In this document: piece by piece, positions 1 to 9,800 of the stretch | How positions within the stretch are numbered: the stretch's first letter is position 1 | Layout: each line of letters begins with the position of its first letter | The notes under the pieces: model-generated | Databases searched by the model: none | Told to the model about the DNA's origin: nothing | Seen by the model: only the letters and a program-made list of their open reading frames with translations | Position numbers and translations under genes: made by a program | Assembly: GCA_946407815.1 (NCBI GenBank) | Contig: CAMJPB010000001.1 | Location: forward strand, 62,001 to 126,000 | DNA: 64,000 nucleotides | Reading direction: 5' to 3' | Source: an uncultured Caryophanales bacterium | GTDB lineage: Bacteria; Bacillota_I; Bacilli_A; RFN20; CAG-826

Positions 1-40
1 TACAAAATAAAGAATAATTTATATCATTATTGTCGCATCT

Positions 41-118
41 GGCGATTGTGGTGAAGAGGCCTAACACTACCGGCTGTGAACCGGTCATTCGCGCGTTCGA
101 ATCGCGTCAGTCGCCCCA
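41..118 (+). tRNA. tRNA-His (GTG)
   Basis: Cloverleaf with anticodon GTG in loop CT-GTG-AA. The extra 5' G (base 41) pairs with C115, as in bacterial tRNA-His, followed by a 7-bp acceptor stem and an encoded CCA. The T-loop is the normal TTCGAAT. Its 3' end (95-120) is duplicated at 1489-1514, which marks it as an integration site. Confidence 0.96.
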
Positions 119-132
119 TACAAAATAAATTA

Positions 133-157
133 GAACCAATCCTTTGGTTCTTTTTTA
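133..157 (+). terminator. Terminator of tRNA-His
   Basis: Hairpin GAACCAA-tcc-TTGGTTC followed by six T. Confidence 0.8.
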
Positions 158-168
158 TAAATTGACTC

Positions 169-197
169 TTGAAAAAGTGTCGGTTAACCGATATAAT
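169..197 (+). promoter_or_regulatory. Promoter with embedded operator for the HipB-like gene
   Basis: TTGAAA (169-174), a 17-base spacer and TATAAT (192-197). The perfect palindrome CGGTTAACCG (181-190) fills the spacer, where a bound repressor would block polymerase. The -10 box ends six bases before the ATG at 204, so the transcript is probably leaderless. Confidence 0.65.
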
Positions 198-203
198 ACG
201 GAT

Positions 204-599
204 ATGACATTCTTAGATTTACTTTCAGAGAAAAAAACAACTGTGTATTCGTTGTCTATTGATAGCGGTGTACCAAAAACTACTTTGACTGATATTGCAT
301 CTGGAAAAGCAGATATTTTTGAATGTTCTGGAAAGACACTTTTAGCCATTTCTAAATGTTTAAATGTATCTATAGAGTATTTGCTTTCATTAGAAAGGGA
401 AGAGGCAAAGACGGTTTTGCCTGCATTTTTGTCTGACTCAATTAATGATTATCGTAAAGCTATTAGAAAAGATAGCACACTTATTGACTGCTACAGTGAT
501 CAACTCAATAGTTCAATTAATGTGGCTGAAGTTGAACATCTTATTTCCAAAGAACAAGCTGATAGATTGCGCTCTAGATATTTTAGGAGGTTTGCCTGA
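204..599 (+). CDS. HipB-like HTH regulator/antitoxin
   Basis: This 131-residue protein starts with a lambda-repressor-type helix-turn-helix (about residues 5-60; core SIDSGVPKTTLTDIASGKAD) and has a helical C-terminal half of unknown fold. An upstream in-frame ATG exists at 144, but ATG 204 fits the domain start and the promoter. It overlaps the following HipA-like kinase by one base (TGATG). That arrangement matches HipB-HipA type II modules, in which the HTH partner represses the operon and neutralises the kinase. The palindrome inside its promoter is the likely binding site. The specific target is unknown. Confidence 0.75.
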   Translation: MTFLDLLSEKKTTVYSLSIDSGVPKTTLTDIASGKADIFECSGKTLLAISKCLNVSIEYLLSLEREEAKTVLPAFLSDSINDYRKAIRKDSTLIDCYSDQLNSSINVAEVEHLISKEQADRLRSRYFRRFA

Positions 600-1474
600 T
601 GATTGATTTTACATATTTACCAACAAAGAAAAAAGCCTATGGTGGAGCAAACGGAAGCAAACTTTCAGTTATTTATAACAACGAATTATATATGCTAAAA
701 CTTCCTATGCATGCTTTGAAAAATCCAAATCTTTCCTACACAAACAGTTGCACATCAGAATATCTTGGCTGTCATATTTTTAATATGTTGGGAGTAAAAG
801 CCCAAGAAACATTTCTCGGAAAGTATGAATTTCACGGGAAAGTTAGAACAGTTGTTGCTTGCAAAGATTTTACATCTCCTGGCGTTGTTATTATGGATTT
901 TGCGTCTATTAAAAACCAAATAATAGATTCGGCATCTAACGGATATGGAACAGAATTATCCGATATTTTAGATACTATTGAGAAACAAACTGCGGTAGAC
1001 CCAAAAGAACTAAAAGAGCATTTTTGGAATATGTTTGTAATCGATGCATTTATCGGTAATTGGGACAGACATAATGGGAACTGGGGATTTTTATATAATC
1101 AAGAAACCGATCATATGGAAATTGCTCCAATCTTTGATTGCGGATCAGCCTTATTTCCACAGATTGATGACGAATTGATAAAGAAGGTTATATCGTCAAA
1201 TGCAGAAATGAATGCTCGTGTTTATGATGTTCCAACGTCGGCTATTTTAATAGATGGCAAACGAGCAAATTATTACAAAGTAATTTCATCAAAACAATAC
1301 GAGGATTGCACCAACGCAGTTAAAAGAATTTTACAAAGAATTGATTTGAACGTAATAAATGGATTAATTGACTCAGTTGAGCAGTTGAGCGAACTACAAA
1401 AAGAGTTTTTAAAAAGAATTTTGAAACTAAGAAAAGAAATTCTATTTGATGATTTGTTTGAATCTATTAAGTAA
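599..1474 (+). CDS. HipA/CtkA-like serine-threonine kinase
   Basis: This 291-residue protein resembles the C-terminal HipA kinase fold and the short CtkA-type kinases. Motif NWDRHNGN (residues 154-161) carries the catalytic Asp and the Asn of the kinase loop, and IFDCGSALF (178-186) sits where the DFG-type metal site is expected. A strong AGGAGG lies 11 bases before the ATG, inside the upstream gene. HipA toxins phosphorylate cellular targets such as aminoacyl-tRNA synthetases, but this substrate cannot be read from sequence. It is smaller than E. coli HipA (about 440 residues) and lacks an obvious N-terminal subdomain. It sits in a tRNA-His-flanked mini-island. Confidence 0.8.
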   Translation: MIDFTYLPTKKKAYGGANGSKLSVIYNNELYMLKLPMHALKNPNLSYTNSCTSEYLGCHIFNMLGVKAQETFLGKYEFHGKVRTVVACKDFTSPGVVIMDFASIKNQIIDSASNGYGTELSDILDTIEKQTAVDPKELKEHFWNMFVIDAFIGNWDRHNGNWGFLYNQETDHMEIAPIFDCGSALFPQIDDELIKKVISSNAEMNARVYDVPTSAILIDGKRANYYKVISSKQYEDCTNAVKRILQRIDLNVINGLIDSVEQLSELQKEFLKRILKLRKEILFDDLFESIK

Positions 1475-1488
1475 GAATTATTCCACGT

Positions 1489-1514
1489 GTTCGAATCGCG
1501 TCAGTCGCCCCATA
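1489..1514 (+). repeat. attachment-site-like copy of the tRNA-His 3' end
   Basis: 26 bases identical to 95-120 (T-arm, acceptor strand and CCA of tRNA-His). No cloverleaf precedes it, so it is not a second tRNA. Such displaced tRNA 3' ends are typical of tyrosine-recombinase integration. The two copies are 1394 bp apart and bracket only the HipB/HipA-like pair. Confidence 0.85.
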
Positions 1515-1524
1515 GATTTTAAGG

Positions 1525-1556
1525 TAGTTAATATATAATATTAACTATTTTTTTAT
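1525..1556 (+). terminator. Possible terminator after the HipA-like gene
   Basis: TAGTTAATAT-AT-AATATTAACTA type hairpin followed by seven T. AT-rich but well paired. Confidence 0.5.
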
Positions 1557-1663
1557 TTTAAAACTCGTAATAATGTATTCAAAAACTTTGAATTTAACTT
1601 TCTAATTTATTGAAAGTTCGTGTATATTATTATATAATATCTATACAAAAAGGTAACTAGAAC

Positions 1664-2695
1664 ATGAAAAACAAAATCGCAATAGTGGAATCATTAATAT
1701 TCACGTATCAATCGAAAGAAAATACCGTTGCTTCTGTAATTGAAGACAATAACATTTGGCTTACTCAAAAATCTATAGCGGATTTATTTGAAACAGGTGT
1801 AAATACAATTAATTATCATATTAACGAAGTGTTTTCATCCAATTAATTGGATGAGAGGTCAACTTTTCGAAATTTTCGAATAGTTCAAAAAGAGGGTAAC
1901 AGGGAAGTAGAAAGAGATGTTAAATTTTATTCCTTAGAGATGATTATAGCGATTGGATTTAGAGTGAATTCTTCTAAAGCAACTGAGTTCCGTAATTGGG
2001 CTATAAACATTTTAAAGAAATATACAATTAAAGGATATGCTCTTGATAACGTTAGACTAGCTAATGGCGCTTATTTAACTAAAGATTATTACGATGAACT
2101 CCTTGAAGAAATTAGATTAATTCGCTTAAGCGAACGTAGACTCTATCAAAAAGTAACCGATTTATTTGTAACAGCAATTGATTATGATTCTAAAGCGGAA
2201 CAAACCTTAATGTTTTTTAAAACTGTACAGAATAAATTGCACTATGCAGTCTCAGGCAACACTGTTCCAGAGATTATTTATAATAGAGCAGACTCTAATA
2301 AAGAGAATATGGGTTTAAAAACATGGAATAATGCTCCAAATGGTAGAATCCATAGAAGTGATGTAGTTGTTGCTAAAAACTATCTAGAAAAAGACGAATT
2401 GACTTCACTATCTAGACTCGTTGAAATGTATCTTGATTTTGGTGAAGAAATGGCTTCTAGGAATATCCCTTTAACTATGAATGATTACATAAAGAGACTG
2501 GATTTATTGCTTCAATTTAACGGTCGAGAAGTTTTAGACAATCCTGGTAAAGTTTCAAGAGAAGTGGCCGAAAGATTCGCTTTAAGCGAATTTGAAAAAT
2601 ACCGAATTATCCAAGAAAGACAAATTACATCTGACTACGATCTATATATAGAAAATGCTTCTATTGAAGAAATACCGAATATAAAGAAGAAATAA
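1664..2695 (+). pseudogene. RhuM-family protein broken by an in-frame TAA
   Basis: The reading frame encodes a RhuM (virulence-protein/DUF4145-neighbour type) protein of about 343 residues. It has an N-terminal DNA-binding-like segment (IWLTQKSIADLFETGVNTIN), then FYSLEMIIAIGFRVNSSKAT and FRNWA, which are hallmarks of the family. A single TAA at 1844-1846 splits it after VFSSN. The frame resumes without a shift at LDERSTFRNFR, so one substitution (probably GAA to TAA) explains it. A TTG at 1847 could restart translation of the C-terminal 282 residues, but no Shine-Dalgarno precedes it. RhuM proteins are common in mobile and accessory DNA. Their function is poorly known. Confidence 0.8.
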
Positions 2696-2982
2696 TAATG
2701 TAATGAATTACGTTATATCTGTTTTTACTCTTAAATATTTTGGTGGAATCTGTTAAATGCTTTAAAGTATTAACACAGTTGCAAATTGCTTATTGACTAT
2801 TAACTCAGTTACAGCAAGACAGATTATTTACAATCCTTGATCTAAAATCAGTGATTTTTTTGATATTTTGGACATGTGTGTATAATCTAATGGCGTAATA
2901 ATGGCGTAATAAATATTAATATTTGGCGTAATAAAGTATATAAAGTAATCGAGATAAAAATATAATACAAACAAAAAAGATA
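2696..2982. other. Intergenic, no gene
   Basis: AT-rich stretch without a supported ORF. It holds three copies of GGCGTAATA within 2893-2935 and a possible TATAAT at about 2880-2886. It looks like the upstream remnant of a lost gene, but nothing firm can be said. Confidence 0.4.
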
Positions 2983-3013
2983 GAACCAATGCTTAGCACT
3001 GGTTCTTTTTTTT
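2983..3013. terminator. Bidirectional terminator
   Basis: GAACCAatgcttagcacTGGTTC stem with eight T on the plus strand and an A-rich 5' flank. It serves the minus-strand Rrf2 gene and any plus-strand transcript. Confidence 0.75.
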
Positions 3014-3416
3014 AGATGTAATAGCTATTGGAATAAGATATGATTTGTTTTTCCACTAAGTTTTCTAATGTTATTTTTGTAAGATATTCATCCATTAAAT
3101 TATCTAAATCGTCAAAGGCTTCATCTATTGGAAGACTACCAGAACTTATTTTGCCAAAAATGTTCTCCGTAATATAGACAATATCTTTTAAAGTTATTTG
3201 GTTAGGTGTTTTTGCAAGACGATAACCACCTTGATTTCCTCTATTTCCTAATATGAGTCCAGCATTTTTATATAGTGGAACAATTTGTTCCAAAAATTTC
3301 TTTGATATATCTTTTCTTTTTGAAATATCTAGTAAGGAAATATAGTTCTCACTATAGTGTTCTCCTAAATCGATAAACATTTTAATGGCAGTGATGCTTT
3401 TACTTGATAGTTTCAT
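3012..3416 (-). CDS. cymR: Rrf2-family repressor, CymR-like
   Basis: The 134-residue protein has an Rrf2 winged-helix N-terminus (MKLSSKSITAIKMFIDLG; recognition part near SKKFLEQIVPLYKNAG and GNRGNQGGYRLAK). It contains no cysteine at all, unlike IscR or NsrR, which use Fe-S clusters. Cys-less Rrf2 proteins in Bacillota are typified by CymR, the repressor of cysteine and sulfur uptake, which in Bacillus works in complex with CysK. Here the gene is divergent from cysK with an 89-base shared control region, which supports that identity. SD GAGGT precedes the ATG by 6 bases. Confidence 0.75.
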   Translation of the reverse strand: MKLSSKSITAIKMFIDLGEHYSENYISLLDISKRKDISKKFLEQIVPLYKNAGLILGNRGNQGGYRLAKTPNQITLKDIVYITENIFGKISSGSLPIDEAFDDLDNLMDEYLTKITLENLVEKQIISYSNSYYI

Positions 3417-3428
3417 ATTTATACCTCA

Positions 3429-3483
3429 TTGACGTTATTATACAACAGTGCTAAAATATTGTAAACCTACTAAACATATAGGT
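3429..3483 (+). promoter_or_regulatory. cysK promoter and candidate CymR operator
   Basis: TTGACG (3429-3434), 17-base spacer, TAAAAT (3452-3457). Just downstream, at the expected transcription start, lies ACCTA-N9-TAGGT (3465-3483), a plausible repressor site. On the minus strand TATAAT (3436-3441) would drive the cymR-like gene, so both promoters overlap. Confidence 0.5.
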
Positions 3484-3505
3484 AAAGTAAAAAGAGGCAA
3501 ATAAT

Positions 3506-4432
3506 ATGAAAATCTATGAAAGAATCACAGATACAATTGGACACACTCCATTAGTGGAACTCAAGAATATTGAAAAACAGTTTAATTTAAAAGCTAAATT
3601 AGTAGCTAAGGTAGAATCATTTAACCCTGCAGGAAGCGTTAAAGATCGTATTGCTTTTGCAATGATTAATGATGCTGAAGAGAAAGGTTTAATTAACAAA
3701 GATACAGTTATTGTGGAACCAACATCTGGAAATACCGGTATCGGTTTATCTATGGTCGCAGCAAGTAAAGGCTTAAGAATTATTCTTACTATGCCAGAAA
3801 CCATGTCTGTTGAAAGAAGAAATTTATTAAAAGCCTATGGTGCTGAATTAGTTTTAACCGAAGGTGCAAAAGGGATGAAAGGTGCAATTGCTAAAGCAGA
3901 AGAAATTGCTAAAGAAACACCTAATTCATTTATTCCATCTCAATTCACCAATATGGCTAACCCAAAAATGCATTATTTAACAACCGGTCCAGAAATCTTT
4001 GAAGACAGCGAAGGAACTATTGATATCTTTGTTGCCGGCGTTGGCACTGGTGGAACATTATCTGGTACAGGTAAATTCTTAAAAGAAAAGAAAGCTTCTG
4101 TGAAAGTTGTTGCGGTTGAACCAGAAACTTCTCCAGTTCTTTCTAAAGGAACGCCTGGTCCACACAAGATTCAAGGCATCGGTGCCGGCTTTGTTCCTGA
4201 AACATTAGACACCTCTATCTATGATGAAATCATTACAATTTCTAATGAAGAAGCTTTTGAAAAAGGTAGATTATCCGCGAGAAAAGAAGGCTTGTTGATT
4301 GGTATTTCTTCTGGTGCTGCACTAGCTGCCGCTATCAAACTTGCGCAAAGAGAAGAAAACGAAGGTAAAACTATTGTTGTCTTATTCCCAGACACTGGTG
4401 AAAGATATTTATCAACAGCAATGTTCGAATAA
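3506..4432 (+). CDS. cysK: Cysteine synthase (O-acetylserine sulfhydrylase)
   Basis: The 308-residue fold-type II PLP enzyme makes cysteine from O-acetylserine and sulfide in the cytoplasm. NPAGSVKDR holds the PLP lysine (K46), PTSGNTGIG (about 73-81) binds the substrate carboxylate, and [11 protein letters not shown] (about 175-186) is the phosphate-binding loop. Length matches the family. SD AGAGG lies before the ATG. The divergent CymR-like gene suggests feedback control, and CysK may itself be the CymR partner (known in Bacillus, inferred here). No cysE is seen in the window. Confidence 0.95.
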   Translation: MKIYERITDTIGHTPLVELKNIEKQFNLKAKLVAKVESFNPAGSVKDRIAFAMINDAEEKGLINKDTVIVEPTSGNTGIGLSMVAASKGLRIILTMPETMSVERRNLLKAYGAELVLTEGAKGMKGAIAKAEEIAKETPNSFIPSQFTNMANPKMHYLTTGPEIFEDSEGTIDIFVAGVGTGGTLSGTGKFLKEKKASVKVVAVEPETSPVLSKGTPGPHKIQGIGAGFVPETLDTSIYDEIITISNEEAFEKGRLSARKEGLLIGISSGAALAAAIKLAQREENEGKTIVVLFPDTGERYLSTAMFE

Positions 4433-4457
4433 AACAGTAAGAAAAAATAGTAAAATT

Positions 4458-4482
4458 GAACCATTCAGATGGTTCTTTTTTA
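4458..4482 (+). terminator. cysK terminator
   Basis: GAACCAT-tcag-ATGGTTC hairpin followed by six T. Confidence 0.85.
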
Positions 4483-4561
4483 GTGAAAATTTCACTTTAT
4501 AGTAGATTTGCACTTTTGTCCGTAAAAACATTAAATATTAGTAAAAAATTACAAATAAATA

Positions 4562-4589
4562 TTGAAAATAAGGACAAATCGCCTATAAT
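4562..4589 (+). promoter_or_regulatory. Promoter of the DUF3990 operon
   Basis: TTGAAA (4562-4567), 16-base spacer, TATAAT (4584-4589), then six bases to ATG 4596. There is no room for a leader, so a leaderless mRNA is predicted. Confidence 0.55.
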
Positions 4590-4595
4590 TTTAGT

Positions 4596-5261
4596 ATGAG
4601 TTATAAGACGATTTTTCATGCTAGTGATGTGATAGTTGAACATCCAAAATATCACTTTGAAGGGTCTAATGAACATAATGATTATGGCCTCGGGTTTTAC
4701 TGCACAAAAAATCTTGATATGGCCAAAGAGTGGGCCAATAGGGTAACTCGTAATGGTTATGTGAATAAGTATTACTTTGATGATCGTGATCTCAAAATAT
4801 TAGATTTGACAGATAAAACTAAATATAACGTTTTAAATTGGATTGCTATACTCGCTCATAATCGAAATTTTCAAGAAAATGATAGGGTAGAATTCGCTGA
4901 GGAGATTGCCTACTTAGAAAAGTACTATATAAATACTCAGGAATATGATGTAGTTATCGGCTATCGTGCAGACGATGCTTACTTCACATTTCCGAAAATG
5001 TTCATCAAAAACGCTTTAACTTTTGAAAAACTCGAAGAAATATATCTCTTAGGAAACCTTGGAATGCAATATGTCTTAATTAGTGAAAAAGCATTCAAAA
5101 GAGTCAAGTTTGTAGGAGCACTTAACGCTGAACCTATTTTCTATGAAAGATATCATCGTCGTTTAGACGCTGCAAATGACACTTATAAGAAATTAGAAGT
5201 ACTTGAGAAAAATAAGAAAGGTCATCGTATTAAAGACTTGATGAGTGAAGAAAATGATTAA
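4596..5261 (+). CDS. DUF3990 protein, possible ADP-ribosyltransferase-like toxin
   Basis: The 221-residue protein has the DUF3990 pattern: IFHASDVIVEHP near the N-terminus, NDYGLGFYCT (28-37), AKEWA, and EYDVVIGYRADDAYF (about 117-131). The H-x-S start plus YGxGFYxT layout resembles ADP-ribosyltransferase-like folds, which suggests an NAD-using toxin, but the catalytic assignment is inference. The next gene overlaps it by 8 bases and carries an HTH, so the two probably form a toxin/regulator unit. No signal peptide is present. Confidence 0.65.
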   Translation: MSYKTIFHASDVIVEHPKYHFEGSNEHNDYGLGFYCTKNLDMAKEWANRVTRNGYVNKYYFDDRDLKILDLTDKTKYNVLNWIAILAHNRNFQENDRVEFAEEIAYLEKYYINTQEYDVVIGYRADDAYFTFPKMFIKNALTFEKLEEIYLLGNLGMQYVLISEKAFKRVKFVGALNAEPIFYERYHRRLDAANDTYKKLEVLEKNKKGHRIKDLMSEEND

Positions 5262-6282
5262 GGTATATAACTACGATGATATTGTTTATCATCTTGGAGC
5301 ATTAATAACCTATGGACTTAATGAAGGCTATTCATATAAGTCTATTGAGGAACATCTTGTTTCCTCATCTTTTATTAATGCTTTAGAAAATGGGGAATAT
5401 GATATTGAAAAAACAGTAGATGAAGTGGTGGAGTCAACCTATAAAATAAAACTCAGCAAAGAGTTTGAAATGTCTTTTATGGGGTTATTCTTCGCTGAAT
5501 CATACTTCCAATTATTTCTTAATCTAAATAGAAGTTTTGAATACTTGTTTTTATATTGGCCAATTTCCGATTTTGTGGAGAAATATGGTATTTACCATGA
5601 AATGGACTATTCAAACTTAGAAAGAGATTTTAAAAAGTACGTAAAACAAACATCTTTACTTCGCAAATTAAGTATAACTAGACAAATCAAACTTTCAGAT
5701 GTTGCTAAACTTACTTTGATAAATAAAAACACAATCGATAAATATAGCCAAGACGACAAATTTCTAGAGGGTGCATCCATTAATACAACACATAAACTCT
5801 CAAAATTATTCGGGGTAAAGGAAAACTTATTTGTAACTAACTTAGGTGTATATTTAGATTCATCAATATACTTACATGTAAAAAATAATGAAGATTTCAA
5901 AAACTACTTAGGTTTATATTTCGCTAATTATTTTGATACATCGATAAATGAAAAAGACTTTCTCTATGACAAAAGTAGTAAATTATTCATTTCGAAAAAC
6001 AAAGACCTCAAATTAGTGGTCTTAGCAAGTGAAAAATGTTGTCTGAGTATAAATGAGCTAAATAAAAAATATGACTCTCATACATATCTTATTTTCTTCC
6101 CTGGAGCATATTTAGATAGTAATGTTGATTTTAACTACCTTAAAAACTCTCCTACTTTAGAAGTCATGGTGGTAACCCATGATTTTATCTACCTAATTAA
6201 AAAGGGAAGAAAAAAAGAAATCACCGACATTATATATAAGTCTCTTATTAATCTATCTAAAGAGAAAGTATCTCAAATCTAA
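5254..6282 (+). CDS. HTH protein paired with DUF3990 protein
   Basis: 342 residues from ATG 5254, which overlaps the upstream stop. A GTG at 5245 is also in frame. Three parts are visible: a helical N-terminus (1-130), a helix-turn-helix-like centre (about 145-195; RQIKLSDVAKLTLINKNTI), and a C-terminal alpha/beta segment ending in a basic helix. I do not recognise the whole protein. Its position suggests an antitoxin or regulator of the DUF3990 gene. It is much larger than the usual small DUF3791-type partners. Confidence 0.5.
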   Translation: MIKVYNYDDIVYHLGALITYGLNEGYSYKSIEEHLVSSSFINALENGEYDIEKTVDEVVESTYKIKLSKEFEMSFMGLFFAESYFQLFLNLNRSFEYLFLYWPISDFVEKYGIYHEMDYSNLERDFKKYVKQTSLLRKLSITRQIKLSDVAKLTLINKNTIDKYSQDDKFLEGASINTTHKLSKLFGVKENLFVTNLGVYLDSSIYLHVKNNEDFKNYLGLYFANYFDTSINEKDFLYDKSSKLFISKNKDLKLVVLASEKCCLSINELNKKYDSHTYLIFFPGAYLDSNVDFNYLKNSPTLEVMVVTHDFIYLIKKGRKKEITDIIYKSLINLSKEKVSQI

Positions 6283-6300
6283 GTTAAATAAAAACTCCCT

Positions 6301-6812
6301 CTTAACCCTAGGGGGTGCATAAAAATATAAAATATTTCTAATCTAGAAATTTTAATCATATTAACTTTGTTAATATAATTTTTACTTTTATAGCACCCCC
6401 TATAAATGTGGTTGAGAAATATATTTTTATATATAAAATGATAGGTGAAGATATTAGTCACTATAAGTGAGGTTATTCTGGTCAAATAATCTCTTCTTAA
6501 TAGTAAGTAATTCTCTTCAAAATAAGTATTAAGGACTTATTACTAAAGAAGAATAAAAGTGCACATTACTCTTAATAAGTAATCTCTCCTTAATATGAAA
6601 AGTCACTTTCTATTTTAAAAGTGTGGTCGACCAACCACAGTTTTGATAAAAGTGACAAACAACTCGACTTTTCTTTTGTATCTAGAAGCGGATAAATATA
6701 GGAAGCTTCTTATAGACAATTGATTAGTCACAAGGTTGTTCATATTAACCTCATCTTTTAATCATAAATAGGGATTACTAGGGAGGAAGAAAAGAAAGGA
6801 GAAAAACAAAAT
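6301..6812 (+). promoter_or_regulatory. Long conserved 5' leader of surface gene 1
   Basis: About 500 bases without an ORF. It opens with an inverted pair GGGGGTGC (6311-6318) / GCACCCCC (6393-6400). Farther on, 6598-6656 is a 59-base block identical to 18036-18094 upstream of the second surface gene. That block forms nested stems: GTCACTTT/AAAGTGAC outside and AAAAGTGTGGT/ACCACAGTTTT inside. Flanking sequence (AAAAGTGCACATT-n-CTCTTA, TTGTTCATAT-n-AACCTCA, AAGAAAGGAGAAAA) is also shared. It is probably a structured leader controlling adhesin expression. Confidence 0.65.
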
Positions 6813-9800
6813 ATGAACAAATTATTAAAAAAGCTCGCCGCAACCCTTCTAGGTTTTGCGATGGCTGCCGGTGTCGGTGTAGCTGTTTCCAGTCATAAAA
6901 TTGTTAATTCTGTTTATGCTGACAGTGTTTCAAGCGCATCATGGACCAATAAATCCGTTCCAAGTGGTTGGAGTGTAAGTGATAGTACAAAATATGAATT
7001 CTCAACTGCAAATAATAGTTATTTGAAAATGTGGGGTGGTGCATATTTGCAATATGATACCCTACTTAGGATTGACAATCAGGAATCATTTACAATAAGT
7101 GTTCAAATGCAATCGTTTGGAAGCAAATCTGGGACTAGTTTTGATTTAAAAGGCGGTCTTTACAATTCGAGCGGAACTTTGGTCTCTGACGAAAAAACAT
7201 TTACTGCCGGGAGTAAAACAACCAACAATTTTGTGTTGACTCCATTGAGCACAGCAGAATATGTTTATTTACGTGTTTACTCTAGTTCTAGCGCAACTTC
7301 TGGCACATGTACAAGAGTTTTTTCTACATCAGCAACTTACACTGCTTATTCTGACACTCCGTCAGACAATGTGACTTTGAATTTAAGTACAAATTCTCTT
7401 AGCATTGACCTTTATACATCAACGACCGCTCAACTTACAGCAACAGCTATAACTACAGGTAGTGCAACGTCTGGACTCTCAGCTGTTTCTAGCGATACTT
7501 CAGTTGCTACAATTAGTACTGCAAGTCCAGTAAGCGGCACAGCATTCACTGTTACGGGAAAAAAGGTTGGAAGTGCAACAATTACAGTAACTTCAACTTG
7601 GGATAGCAATAAATCTAAGACTTGTACAGTAACTGTTACTGATTCAACACCTGTTCCAGCATCAGAAACCCTTGGCCAAGATTTAGATGGAAAAACAGTT
7701 TACATAAAAGCCGGAAATTATTATTTAGGTAATGATATTTCTAGCAGCGCTACTGGTTCTGGTGTTACTACAACAGCTAATGCTAAGGCATTTTTATTTA
7801 CATTAAGTTCAATAAACGATACTTATGAAATCACTGATGCAAGTGATTCAACAAAGTATTTAAATTGTACAACTTCAAATGGTGCAAATGTTAGATTAAA
7901 CACAACAGCTTGTACTTGGACTTTAACTGAAAAAACACTTGCAAGTGGTACTACCGGTAGTTGGACACTTACACATACTACTAATCAGAAGATTTTGACA
8001 TGTTATGAATCTGGTCCAAACTGGAGAATCTATAATGCTGGATCCACATCAAACAGAAATGCAGATCTTGATTTTCCAGTTGTTTCGAATGATCCTGAGA
8101 TTACTGCTGTATCGTTAACAGGAAGTCCAGCTACATCGGCTAGTATAGGTGGAGGCAGCACTTTTAAGATGACAGCTACAGTTACAGCTGTTAATGATGA
8201 TGGTGAATCATTATCTAGAAATGTAAATTGGACAGTTAGCCCAGCGGGTGCCGTTACATTTAGTAAAAACCCATCTGCTTCGGGTGAAGAAATTACCGTA
8301 ACTGCGGTTAATACAGCAAATAGCAATGTTAAAATCACAGCTTCTTCTGCTGCAACAGGTTTTACATCAGTTTATGCAGATTCAAATGAATTCAACATTG
8401 TTCAAGCATTCCCAATTACAAGTGTTTCTTTAAGCGCAACAACTACAGGCGGTCCAAATTATAACGCTGGTGGCAATCCAAGTTTCACGGTTGGTTTTAC
8501 AACTTCAATTAGTTATGAAAGTGATACGGGATCTAATAAGGTAAATATTACTGTTAGTCCGAATGCAGGTGTTACTGGATATGGCGATAATGTTACTGCT
8601 GGTAGTTTTGATTTAGTTTTCACTCAAACTGGAAATTACACAATTACATCAACAGCTGTTGAAAATAGCGAGAAATCTGCATCGGTTAGCATTTCAATTA
8701 CAAATATAGTTGTTCCTACTTATACTTTAGTTACAGACCCTTCTCAACTAACTGATGGTACAACATTTGTTATTGTTGGCTATGCAGCTTCAACTTATAG
8801 AATTGGAAATGGACTAAATAGTGGTCATGAAAAAATGAATGTTGTTACCTCTGCAACCACAATTTCTGACGGATTAAATGAAGGTAGTACACTTACAACA
8901 AGTGAAGCTGATATATTTACATTGGTTGGTGACACTGATAATTGGGAAATTAAACGTGGAAACACTTATCTCCAATTCACTGGTGGTAGCAACGGTAATG
9001 ATAGTTTTACAGAAACAAGTAGCGCTGATACAAAATTCACTATTTCTGGCGATGCAACTATTGATATTATTAGTAATTCGAGATCAAACAGATACTGGAG
9101 ATACAATACTAGCACCGGCGATTTACGAAACGGCGGTTCTACTTATGAATCAAACATTTATATGTTTGCAATAATTGCTCAAGGAAAAACTATCTCTAGT
9201 ACTAGAATGACCAATGGTACTGTTTCTGCAAAAACAAATGACAGCACTTGGACAGTCACAGGGTTTAAATTCTTCGTTACTTATGAAGGCGAATCAGAAA
9301 CTGAAGTGACATCTTTAACAACATTTGCTGTTACAGAATCTGTCCCAACAATTAATGAAAATGGAACAATGGAAGTTACTGTTACACCTACATTTAAAGG
9401 TGTCACATATACTGCAAAAGCTGCAACAATTACTGCTACATTAACATTTGTTGATCAATATTCAATTGCACGTTTATACGATATTGAATTAGCTTTAAAT
9501 GGCACTCAAGCTGATTTAACTTGCGATGGCATTTATATGGGCTATATCACTCATACAGATAAAAACAGTAACCTTTATTATGATTTATTTATAGGTAATG
9601 GTAATTATGGAATGGAAATTTATGGAACAACCAGCAATCCATCTTCATATACTGTTGGGGAAACTTATCTGACAGTTACTGGGACATTAAAGAACTATAA
9701 CTATTTATATGAAATGACTGAAGCAACTGTTAGTGTTCTTAATGATGCTACTAGAAAATCACATATCTCTGCTCCTAGCACATATGTTGTTAATGGCACA

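Noticed and set aside
1489-1514. Second tRNA-His gene
   Set aside because: Only the T-arm and acceptor 3' strand are present; no D-arm or anticodon precedes it.
6598-6656. T-box or known riboswitch in the surface-gene leader
   Set aside because: No AGGGTGGNACCGCG T-box sequence and no aptamer consensus that I can recognise; the genes are not biosynthetic.
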